A DNA stretch of 64,000 nucleotides from Allacma fusca (Eukaryota > Arthropoda > Collembola > Symphypleona > Sminthuridae), in assembly GCA_947179485.1 (NCBI GenBank), contig OX359247.1:56889131-56953130 (forward strand), written 5' to 3'. Under the pieces are notes generated by a model that searched no databases, was not told the origin of the DNA, and saw only the letters and a program-made list of their open reading frames with translations. This document shows positions 12,977 through 23,617 of this stretch, piece after piece. Positions within the stretch are counted from its first letter, which is position 1. Each line of letters starts with the position of its first letter. The position numbers and the translations under genes were made by a program.

Positions 12977-14281
12977 ATGGCTCTTAAAGGACTGGCCTTT
13001 CTCTTTCCATTGATGCTCTTTATTGTACTTGCTGTGGATTGTCGACCGTCCAGGTTTATCCCTACTTTTTAATTAGTTAATTTCTCATGTGTGGTCATTG
13101 CTATAATAATATTACATCTCCTCAAGATATAAGTATTAGTTATTAATTGTTTTAAAATAGAAGCTGTGGGAAATATAATTTGTACTTATTGGATTTATGT
13201 ATTTGTGTTAGCTTACCCGTTGAAGCATTCGAATCTATAGCCAATGTTGAAGAAGCATTAGTGGAGACTATTGAAGGGAAAAGGTGAGTTTTAACTGTAT
13301 GTAAAATATACTCTCGTTAAAAGAGTTTCCCTTACCAGAGCTATTTTTACCGAAGGAACAAATATCTTTTGCTGTATTTACGTTTACGAGAATGTTAATT
13401 ACTTTATCTGTCCTCATGAAGACCTCCAGTTTGGATGGAGGTTTATGTAGGTACTTTTAGGGATGCTTTTCTAAAGACCGTTTGTATACATTGTAGCTCA
13501 AATTATTTCATGGGAAGATATAGAGATACAGAGTTGTTCATACTTGTAGTATGAAATTGGTCATTATTAAAGGGTTTTTTAAAATTAACTAATTTCAAGT
13601 CTCCCAATTATTATTTTACAGAGCTATCGACGTCGAACTAAGTGAGACAGGAGTGAAGATTTCTACCAAATGCACGTACACCAACTCACAAAAGATCTTA
13701 ATTGCAGTAATTGCCATCATGGCTGTGCTGTCTGTGATTGGATGCTGCGTTTGCTGCAAGAGCTTGTGCAGTGATAAAAATCGCCCCATGGGAACCAACA
13801 GTATTGTTTATCAAAGTAACTTACTCTTTTAGCTCTGTACTTTGAAAATTGCTGGGACGTATTACGTACATTTAAAATAACATATTATTACAATTATCAA
13901 CAAATATAGTATTTATTCCTTTCAGGTGTGTCCAGGCCTAGCAGTTATCACATCCAACATTTGGAACCTATCCCTGAAGGTAACTCTCTCACGTCTGGCT
14001 GTCAATTGTCAACAACTGACAATTGTCATGTTCCTTTTTAACAAAAATGGCTAAATCCGAAGCTTATAAATTGTCCTTATTTTTGCTTGAGCCTTTTTGT
14101 GGAGGGATGTTAATTTGTTGTGGATTTCTGTAAAGTAGTAATTTATTTGTATTCACATTTTAAGTTTATTCATCAATATCTTGTGTGCTTTTACTCTGTA
14201 GGACGATGCACACCGGTACAAAATCAACCTCCTCCGTATTCTTCGACTACAGAAGCTTTTTCGAATGGGAAACGCTGGTAA
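12977..14281 (+). CDS. Small single-pass membrane protein with PPPY tail
   Basis: Five exons: 12977-13053, 13212-13283, 13622-13815, 13926-13979, 14202-14281, phases 2,2,1,1, encoding 158 residues. The N-terminus MALKGLAFLFPLMLFIVLAV is a signal peptide. A short acidic ectodomain of about 45 residues follows, then a hydrophobic span (ILIAVIAIMAVLSVI) leading into the cysteine cluster GCCVCCKSLC, a likely palmitoylation site. The cytoplasmic tail contains QNQPPPYSS, a PPxY motif of the type bound by WW-domain proteins such as Nedd4-like ligases. The layout recalls Shisa/CYYR1-like adaptor proteins, but the ectodomain has only one cysteine after the signal peptide, so no family is claimed. Individual exons are short and easily missed; the frame stays open across all four joins and ends with a stop 35 bases before AATAAA (14316-14321). 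Intron 1 has a weak donor (GTTTAT). Confidence 0.78.
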
Positions 14282-14979
14282 CGCACAATAGCCACACATG
14301 CGCATCCTATCTTACAATAAATTTCCAATTGGTTACCTCAAGTTTTTCCCAAGAATTTATTTACTGTGTAATTGTTACGAGACTATTATCAAGCCTTTAC
14401 TATTATGCACTTTTTCATTATTTTGCAATTTGAAAACATGGTGCTCATTTGCAAAAATTAACTTTGTCAATTGTAAAAATAATTTTTACAACTCCATTTG
14501 CAAAATTCAACGGATTCTAGTATATTTGGTTCAATATTGGAAATTCGAAGGTGTTTTCATTTGACGAAACGTATTACTTTCCCTTGTAGTGTTATACATT
14601 CCTTAACGCCAGAGGGTATTATTTGTTTTTTTGTGCCGAAGTATTTGATTCATTAAACATAGTTTCGTATTCTGTTTCTTTCGATCTAATCTTTTGGATA
14701 TTATGCTCAATTTCTTATTTTACAGCACATTGCAGGATCTATTTTCGACTCTGGCATGTGTATATGCTTTGACGCCTGTTTCTCAACTGCACACATTATT
14801 TATTCATGTTTGGAAAGAGATTAGGGGAGATGAGATTAGGATTGGTCATATGTGGATGTATTGTCTGTACGAGGGTGCGTTCAAAGAAAATAATAATGAT
14901 CGCATTGTTGGAGGGGTAGGCAGCTATTCAAATATTAAAATATCGTATAGGTTTATAATCAAGATACACTTCAAAGCAT
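14282..14979. other. Intergenic
   Basis: 3' flank of the small membrane protein gene, then AT-rich DNA with short chance open frames only. It ends at the 8-bp target duplication of the P-like element. Confidence 0.5.
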
Positions 14980-14987
14980 AGATAGGC

Positions 14988-16340
14988 CAAGGCTATAGAT
15001 AGTAACAGGTTCGGCCAAATCACACGTAAGAATGAATAGGGCGGAGAGGTGGACAAATTTAGGGGGCTGTGACGTCAGTAAAAGTGATCTCAGCGCGCGC
15101 TCTACTTGTCTTTAATTGACAATCTGTATAGAAGCAAATAAAATTATTTAATTTGAACTTTATTTGTGCATTAGCGGAATGTAAAAACACTAAAAATATT
15201 AAACAGAGTAGACGATCAGATTTAATATTTTACAAGTTCCCTAAAAATTCTCACACGGCTAAGGTTTGGGTTGTTAAGTGTAAGAGGAAAGAAAATGTAA
15301 ATTGTGTAACTGCTAGGATTTGTTTACATCATTTCAGTGAAATTGATTATGTCTGCGATTTAAAAAATGAACTTTTGGACTTGACACGTTGACACCTAAA
15401 AAAATATTAAAAATTACGACCGTTTCCAATGTGTTTCCATTCAGAACTCAGCCAGTTTCCTTTCAATTAATTCGAAGTAACTGTCTACACACACAAAATA
15501 TTTAGAGATGAAATTAACAACTTATTGTAAAGCATAACAAATTTTAGGTGATCATAATTAGCTTATGAAGAAACTTCAATCAATTATTTCAAAACAGAGA
15601 AGTGAAATCGTGAAGATTATTTGTGTGATTCTAAAGTTCTAATTGTAAGTCTACAGTAAAAGCTGCATTAAGTAAACACAAACCACTTAAATATCTCTTT
15701 CCCCCGACCAAGCCAAATTAATTAGTGGTCACAAAAGTGTCAACTGGAGCATAGGGGATATTTCAAAGGCATTGACAATCAAGTACCTAAGTACTAAAAC
15801 CTATCATGTGACCAAGGAATATTTACAAATTCCACTGCAATAACAGAACTTTATGAAGACGAACGAGCAAGTTGACTTTTGACGAAGAGATTTTTACCAA
15901 ACTTCCCGTTTTCAATTTGATTCAAAAAATAATAATTAGTCGGGATTTGGTGTTCACATCGAGTTTCACACGGTGTCGTTATTCAATTTAAAGGCATTGA
16001 TGGAGTAAGCAAGATCTAAATTTACAGAAATAGCAAGAAACGCAAGTGTCAGGTGGGATTTTTAATCTTAACTACAAACTAATTCCCTGCTAAAAAGCAG
16101 AAGTCACGGGTTAATTTTGTGAACAGGAAACAATTTGTTAATAGCTCTGTTGTTGTCGTGGGTTAATTTTAAATTTAATTGTAATACTTGAAAAGAATTA
16201 AAAATCTTATTCAAACTATTTTGCGAATTGTTTACATACTTGTGTAGTATGTGTAGTAAGAAATGACTTTTGATGACGTCACAGCGAGGGGGTTGTTTCA
16301 GCATACGCTTTGGCCGAACCTGTTACTATCTATAGCCTTG
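14988..16340 (+). mobile_element. P-element-like DNA transposon (non-autonomous)
   Basis: Terminal inverted repeats of 32 bp match perfectly: 14988-15019, starting CAAGGCTATAGATAGTAACA, against 16309-16340. The 8-bp duplication AGATAGGC flanks it at 14980-14987 and 16341-16348. A 12-bp subterminal inverted repeat, GCTGTGACGTCA, lies at 15066-15077 and in reverse at 16274-16285, echoing the internal repeats of Drosophila P. Inside is a THAP zinc-finger frame (next entry), the N-terminal DNA-binding domain of P transposases. The GTPase/RNase H-like catalytic part is missing at 1353 bp total length, so it could move only with help from a full copy. Confidence 0.9.
15153..15392 (+). pseudogene. 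THAP-domain remnant of a P-type transposase
   Basis: The frame shows the C2CH pattern of a THAP finger: CALAEC, then FYKFPKN, the tryptophan in KVWVVKC, and ICLHHF, closing with a stop after about 80 residues. No ATG occurs in the open stretch (upstream codons back to a TAG contain none), so the start exon is either spliced from elsewhere or lost. Nothing resembling the catalytic domain follows. Its place between P-like terminal repeats supports its origin as a transposase N-terminus rather than a host THAP gene. Confidence 0.8.
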
Positions 16341-16551
16341 AGATAGGCAGAAATTCCGATATGATCATTCCTATCTTTTGTTTACGTGGAAATCCTAAAA
16401 GAGTCACATATTGCCAGATGTTTTTTTGTAGGAACATATAAATATGTGTGACTGCCTTATGCATTTAATTTTGTCGTCGAAATTGAAAAAAAAACATTTC
16501 TTGATGAAATCACCATGTAAGATTTCAGCTGACCATTATTAGACTGCAGAG

Positions 16552-16917
16552 CATACATGTACAAAGGGCATACCAAAGTTACTTTAGACCCGCCTTGGAA
16601 AAATCGGAAAATTTTGACCCCCGGCCCGTCCTCAGGTCGGGCCGGGGGGTCAAAATCAATGTCATCACCTTTTACGTTAAAGTTATGTTAAATAACGTAG
16701 GTTAAACGGTAGTTTGAAAATTTGTAGAGCGAAAAAACCTGAAATTCATCCAAAATATGACAGGAATTACAAAAAACTTATTTTAGAAGAAGAAAAAATG
16801 TTTCAGAGGCATATAATTATAGCATGAGAGCTAATGAGTAGCTAAACTTGACCTTCCGTGAAATTCAATTTTTTTGAATTTTGACCCCCCTTGGAAAACA
16901 CGCCTTGTACATGTATG
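16552..16917. mobile_element. hAT-like MITE with GC-rich central hairpin
   Basis: The ends CATACATGTACAA and TTGTACATGTATG are perfect inverted repeats of 13 bp. CTGCAGAG is duplicated at 16544-16551 and 16918-16925. About 60 bp inside is a strong hairpin, ATTTTGACCCCCGGCCCG paired with CGGGCCGGGGGGTCAAAAT (about 16611-16655), unusual in this AT-rich DNA. No coding frame. 366 bp. Confidence 0.82.
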
Positions 16918-16925
16918 CTGCAGAG

Positions 16926-18736
16926 TGTCTTAGAATTGAATGATATTCTGTCACCTCTAGCAACCCATCCCAAGTGAACTGGCACGAACTTCAGTTGAGG
17001 TTTTGACATTGGGTAAAATTTATGAAATGCATTACCACAAAAAAGTGCATTTTGATTCATTTTGTCCTTCCCGACAGCTCTCCTTGTTAATATTACGAAG
17101 GTTATAAGCAACAAGACCACACATTTTAGAAATGTGTGGACAATCTTTCCAATATTAAATAGCTTTTGATTGTTCACAACCAACGGTGAACTCTAATGGG
17201 CTGGATACATATTGTCATAAGGGGAGGCCCTTTTAAGGATAAAAATGAGCATTGTGGTAAATTGGAATGTAGCCGAATATTTGTGCTCCTACTCTTCTAT
17301 TGAGAGCATCGTCGGTGAGGGACATGCATGTTTGATTAAAATCAAAATGAACTGCTTGGAGCTTTCACTTCAGACAAAATAAAGTGCTGTCTGCGCATTA
17401 AACTACATACATTAGGCTATATGATGCATGTAGATCATTTTGCTTGTAGGGAAACTCCTTGTCTACCATTTATTAAAAATATTTGTAGTCTTATCTGTTT
17501 GAATACAATTATTTTGATGAAGTAGTACCTCATGTATTTGTTTCCTGCTGGAAATTATGAATATGTGTTACGAGACATTACAGTATTATGAGCTTGATAA
17601 GAAATTTGAACTTACAATAATTGGCGAAATAAATTATTGCACGGATTATACATTGATACTGTAAGCTTAAATAAATATTTATTAATTATTATACGATGAC
17701 TGAAGGATTTCTCAACTAGGTGTTTCATCTGTTACCAAATAAAGGTGTAAATTCTATAAACACTTACATAACTACGTATATATTACATACCTATATGTGC
17801 ATCTATGTACATGTAGATTACTCATATATGCCAACAAACCATTTATACCCCCTACCGCATTCAAGGATGAACGATAAAATATATTTAAAATCCCCATGTA
17901 TTGGCAAATCTTGTTTCAGAATTTCTAAATTTGATTCGTCTAGCTTGAACGAAGCTCGAGCGTTCGAAAAACGCTTGATACAGCGAATGAGGGAGGCTAG
18001 TAAAATTTTGTGGCTTGGCTTTTAGTTTTAAATATGAGTTTTAATTTTTTAAATATCTTTTGATTGACCTTACCTCAAATTTTACGAATTTTCCTGGGAG
18101 CTTTCAAACAGGTCCGTACGTTAAGAATTGTGGGCACGATCGAAAAAATAGGGAGCAAGTGTTGGGAAGGTTGAGGAAATTCAGCTTCAGGAGCAAAAGT
18201 GGGAAAGACCAATCTCGCAATTTTGATTCGTAAATACTATGGGAATTCATTTACATCTAATGTCATTAATTTAGTAGCGGTAAAAAAATGGGGACAAAGG
18301 TTTTGCCGCCCCCCTCTCGCCGCTTTCTTTAAGGTCCCAAATGGGTTTTCTATAAAAGCGGAAACCATAAACGCACAGAAATAATTGATGGCCTTAGTAT
18401 GGATTAAATGTCACGGAGTTATTCACTCCATCCATTACCATATTTATGCTATTAGGACTGGGTTGAAACTATTAAAAGATTTCCGAAAATACAAGCATCA
18501 GGAGGCAGGTGTCCCGACAGGACAATGTATGTAGTTAAGACTGGGCCAGTGTTTGTTAAAACGTGAATTTATGTGCTACTACAATATTTTGACATGTTAC
18601 TACGCTCTACCGAAACACATATAATGTACTTACAATGAGGAAAAATCTATTTTGGCACTTTGTGCTATAATTATAAGCAAACGCATAGAAGGAAATTACT
18701 CATTAGAAGTTTACTATCGGATCCGACCGGGTCAAA
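16926..18736. other. Intergenic, upstream of receptor 2
   Basis: No gene recognised. Near 17425-17450 a lone GTAGATCATTTTGCTTGTAG resembles the terminal motif of the MITE family at 42759-43590 and may be a fragment of it. The open frame at 17720-18025 starts with low-complexity TATACAT-type DNA and shows no domain. Confidence 0.45.
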
Positions 18737-21613
18737 ATGTGGGATTTATCTCTGAATTCTCAAGTTAAAACTAGCGACACAGAAACTATCAGCTATTCGG
18801 ATACTAATTCAAATTTAGAACCAGTTCAAAACCCCGATGATTTGTATAATTCTTTGCGTAACTTCCTGGTGTTTGGGCGACTTATAGGAGTGGTACCCTT
18901 GCAAGGAATATTCCAGCCATTTAGTGAGAACTTGCGTTTCAAGTAAGTGACTGCAGTGCACACTGGTGAGGGCACACTATGTTAGGGGTAGGAAGGATTC
19001 AGTTCAGATTTTTACGATTCAATTCGGCATAATTACACACATATGTTCTGAACTGAATCAGAAATCCGATTTCGATTCGATTCGGTGTCACTCCAAAATC
19101 TCTAAAGAGTGTCTTCACAATATGGACATTCGATACATTTACCGCAATACCAATTTACCTGTTTTAATAGCATTTGTATGTAATAACAAAATTTACCCAA
19201 ATCTTATTTACACGTTTTACATATACAAATATTCGTTGTGGAATTTCTAGATGGCTAAGTCAATCTGCGATCTACTCTCTCATAATCTGCTTTTTCCTAA
19301 CATCCAGTTCAATTATAAATGCTATTGTTAACTTCAAGACTGCAAATAACTCTCCCGTCGAATTGGCTTGGTCAGCTAATCTGGCTATTTATTATGGAAT
19401 CGGAAGCTTTATGTAAGAAACATTACTAACCGGGGTTATAAGTGCGCATGAAAATTACAACATTTTTAAAGCTCAAAGATTTTGAGATTTTATTTGCCCT
19501 TATATGTTTTATTGATTTGACTGAATGTTAAAATTTAAATTTACAGATATATTTTTATGCTTAAGCAAGCCCCGAAGTTCCTACGACTATTCAAGAAATG
19601 GCAGGAATCTTTTGACATGTGTTACATCAAAATTGATCAAAATCTATTCCGAGATGTGAACACTCTAGCAATTTTTATGTACACATCTTGCATTCTGGAA
19701 CATTCCTTTGCACATTTGAAATTCTTCCCTATTGTGGAGAATTCTGAGCGTAAGCCGATCTTAAAATTCGTACAATCCAATCTCTCTTCAACAAGTCTTC
19801 TTATAACGACACTTCTGTAATGACAAACTTATTGTGAGATTCTGACACAAGTATATGTTCTTTCACATCTCAAAATTTATCAAAGTAAGGACAAACGTTT
19901 TGCAGATGGGGTGTCGTTATCCAGAAGATTCGACTACTGTCAGTGACTTTTCAAATTAAAAGGGTGTGGTCAAAAATTAAAACAGTGCTGACAGATTTGA
20001 TAGGGAGTCTTTTTTAATTTGCAACCTTTTTTGTATAGTACGGCTCTTGAATGTCAAGGATTTAAAATCCCCTCTACAAAACGCATCTGCTTGGGAAACG
20101 TATTACTGGAGATCGCATCCTTTCGTGGGGGACCTAATCCCTTACCACTTTGTATCGGCTGTCACAATTTTCATCTGTTCCAAATACTGCATTTTGGCTT
20201 GGAACTTCGGAGATATCCTTGTCACAGTCATGTCGCGTGCTCTGTCTTACCGGTTTAAAATGCTGTATGAGCAAGCTTCAGAGGAACTGTTGAGCGATAA
20301 TGGATTGGTTACCAAAAGTAATTTTAAAAATCATATAATATCAAATGTAGGAAAACCTTTAGTCTATTTTAGTCACATTTTATGATGTTATCAGCCTTAG
20401 CTATTATTTTTTCTTATCTTCCGTCCTTTTATTTTATGATATTTACACACCTGAACTCCTGTCTGTTTACAGATTCTAAAAAATGGAGTCGATTTATCGC
20501 AAAGCATGACATGCTACGGGAGTTGACGCAAGAGTTTGATGATCTCCTAAGTCCATTAATATTTACGTTGCTGGGAGTCAACTTATTTTCGTTTTGCCTC
20601 CAGGTACGCCCAAACATTACGTTTTGAAGCTGTACCCATTTGGTATCTGACATTATCAGTTGGTCTAATGGGAGAGTTCGTAAGTTATGTGTGCTTTGCG
20701 TGGGAAAATTTGAAGGAGTGCATGCCTTGCAATAATCTGATGGTAGATCGGAATCAATTTCGTTTATTTGTATAACCGAGGGCAAATATTTTTATGCTAC
20801 AGTTGAATCTAGGCTTGACTCCGAAAGCTACAACTTCTTTAATCGCATCAGTCTACGCTGTCTGGTCATTTTTACATCTAATCATGAGGATCCTTGTAGC
20901 TACAATTGCTGCCTCAAATGTGAACCTGTATGCGCACAAGATTGAGGCCATTTTGAAGAAGTGTCCAATGGAATGCTATTCGCCTCAGGTTGGTGGGAAT
21001 TTTGGTTAAAATCTAGTTATGAATAATTCCCAAGGGTTTGAAAATTTTGGCTACTACCAAGCTACACACTGCTATTATTTTATGGAGGTATTTTCTTACA
21101 ATTAGCCATATTAAGTAATATTGTCAAAAACTGTGTAAACACCCCGTAAAACGATCTCTTATTAATAGATAACATTGTAGAAAATTGCGACATTCAGCAT
21201 TTACTGATACGTTTATGCAGTAAATTCTCAAAAAATGAATCGGAATCAATGGACGAAAAAACTGTTTCTGGCATAAGAAAAATTCATCTCCTGTTAACGT
21301 TTTAATATTTGGAGGGAATAGATAAATTTGTCAACAAAATTAATATAAGCCGTTTAAAGGTTTCAGTTATAGGGAAATTTTACTTCGACCGCTGAAAATA
21401 AATTAGAAGGAACTAATCATTGAAATTTGAAATTTATCTTTATTGATATTTTAGATTGAAAGAACCGAGAGAGCTATACGTTCAAGCAAAGTCGGATTAT
21501 CAGGCCTGGGCTGTTTCATAATTACACGTCCCTTCATACTGCAAATAGTCAACGTTGTTTTCACTTTTGAAATTGTGCTCCTTCAGACTGGCAACACTAA
21601 CAGTACAAGCTAG
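18737..21613 (+). CDS. Gustatory receptor, sugar-receptor type (receptor 2)
   Basis: Seven exons: 18737-18942, 19251-19412, 19547-19749, 20039-20317, 20473-20603, 20803-20988, 21455-21613, phases 2,2,1,1,0,0, encoding 441 residues. The joined protein runs parallel to receptors 1 and 3 over its whole length: DDLYNSLRNFLVFGRLIGVV, ELAWSANLAIYYGIG, LEHSFAHLKFFP, ASAWETYYWRSHPFVGD, AWNFGDILVTVMSRALSYRF, LSPLIFTLLGVNLFSFCLQ, LTPKATTSLIASVYAVWSF and TFEIVLLQTGNTNSTS at the C-terminus. It is predicted to be a seven-span plasma-membrane taste receptor of the sugar clade; ligand unknown. Intron 1 contains a pair of diverged GATTCAGTTCAG-type repeats. Splice donors are near-consensus (GTAAGT, GTAAGA, GTAAGC, GTAATT, GTACGC, GTTGGT). 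Confidence 0.92.
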
Positions 21614-23617
21614 TTCTCTGCTTACCATTGGGGCAATGAATGCTCCTTAGACAAAAATATTTGGAGCGAATTTTCTAAAACTATGTTTCAAAAAGTCTTA
21701 CTAGCGCCTAATTACACAAATTTTATACAATTATTAATAATAATTAATTGTAATATTCTTAATGCAGTCCTGCAATTACGTTTGAGGAAGAATAACAAAT
21801 TTAGCTTTACTTTTAAGACAATGCACAAATTCAGAATTTGTTTTTATGCATCATGTTGTTAATTATACAAATAATTATATTTACTCGTAAATGCAAATAG
21901 CTACATATTACTGCATCAAGCTTTCTAAAGCCTTTATGAAATGCTCAGTTGTGAATACATACATAAAGTCAATACATTGTGCTCGATTGTTGGCATATCA
22001 TTCCCTCAACACAATTCTCGGGTGAGAAGCTTCAAACACAGGAACCACATACATAAAATTCCATGGTCCATGTACATATAAAAATCTGTGCTAAACCCAT
22101 GGGCAAAACGTACAGCTTTGCATATTGAATCATATTTATTAAAATACATATTCATGCTTCTTTGTTATGAGTTACGACGACACCAAACCGAGAGTGCTGT
22201 CAGAACTGTCACTTGCCCACAATATCATAATGACATGGGAAGTACATTAAACATTAATTTAATGCGTCTGAAAATAGAAGGCTTTGTTAAAGGAGGGAAA
22301 ACGTTGGGGGAAGCGGAAAGCAGCGGTATCTGAGCATCGCTAAAAATTAGAGCAGGTGTGTGCCACTATATTGACAAATAATTTGCCTTCATAAAATGAC
22401 ACGCCTCCGAAATTATGCTCAAAAGAATAACATAATAATGCATACGTGGAAGAACTTCCAGAAGAACCCTGTCATGGTAATGTTGGTTCTGTTCATATAT
22501 TTTCAATCGGGTAAGAAGCAAAATCTTTCAGGTGTACAGAAGTTGTTGTCAAAATTGGAAACATTTTGCATGATCATTTTGACATAATCTTGGATAATAA
22601 AAATGTTTCCATCAGAGAGCTTGTATGCGAACGTACATTAATCCACAAGAGCTTTTTCACCATCCCTAGCCGAAATTAGAAATGATGATGCAAAATTTTT
22701 TAATGGATCATTTTATTGCCAACTATTTTCCAGGTTTTGCAAATTTGTTTTGTTCAATGGTAAATATTTATGAACACAGTGGTCACAAATTTGAAGCAAG
22801 GGATATTTGAACCTTCGAAATTCGGAAATATATAATTTACAGTATTACTCCAGTAGCGGTTATTTTTGACTTTAATATTTTGTAGCTCCCTTTATAATAG
22901 TCTAATTTTACTCCTGTCTGTATAGGGAATCCTCATATGTATGTGCGTACAGAGAGACTTCATTGTATCTGATTATAGTATATTTTGGTTGTTCACTTTT
23001 AACAGGTGCATAATCCTGTGTTAATGGCTCCTGCATACGTTTATTTTTGCATCTTAGCATTTGTATGCAAACCTTTACCCAATTGTCTAGCTATCCCCCG
23101 GTTCGTTCCTCTTGCCACAGCTTGATGCTCCATACATTGCAAATATAACCTTGCTCTTGACACGAGAATTTCTTGGAGAAAATTTTCTTGCTGCATCTGT
23201 TCATTTCAGATGTTATTCTGTAAGCACGCGTAGGCTCATTGTTATTGTATCAAATGGATGGAGAATTGAAGTGACAAGATTCTTTTGAAGCGTCCATTAA
23301 AATAGAACTTTACGGAGTGCCCACATGGTTGCAGTATCAAAGAAAGCAATGGATTACTCGAATTATTTATTATGGTTAGATTCTTTTCTATCCATTAATT
23401 TCTGGTTTACATTTGAACTAATTTCACTCCTAAACTCGGGTTCACCTTAGGACGTTATTTTTACAGGAAGATTGAGTGTGGGCAGACAATACCAACTCTC
23501 GTAGTGTATCTCTCAGGAATATTTTGAGACGTTAATTATCCAATTTATTCCTATTTGATTGTTAGGGGGATATCCCGGAAGTCTTTAAGGAATAAGTCTT
23601 TGCGGGTAAAAAAGAAA
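21614..23617. other. Intergenic between receptors 2 and 3
   Basis: AT-rich, no coding pattern or paired transposon termini recognised. Several short open frames (22088-22333, 22396-22587) lack domains. The open frame of receptor 3 extends upstream to 23555 without an ATG, so an upstream non-coding or coding exon for that gene is possible here. Confidence 0.45.

Noticed and set aside
23555-23617. Earlier start for receptor 3
   Set aside because: The open frame reaches 23555 but that codon is TTG; the first ATG is at 23618. An upstream exon remains possible but unsupported.
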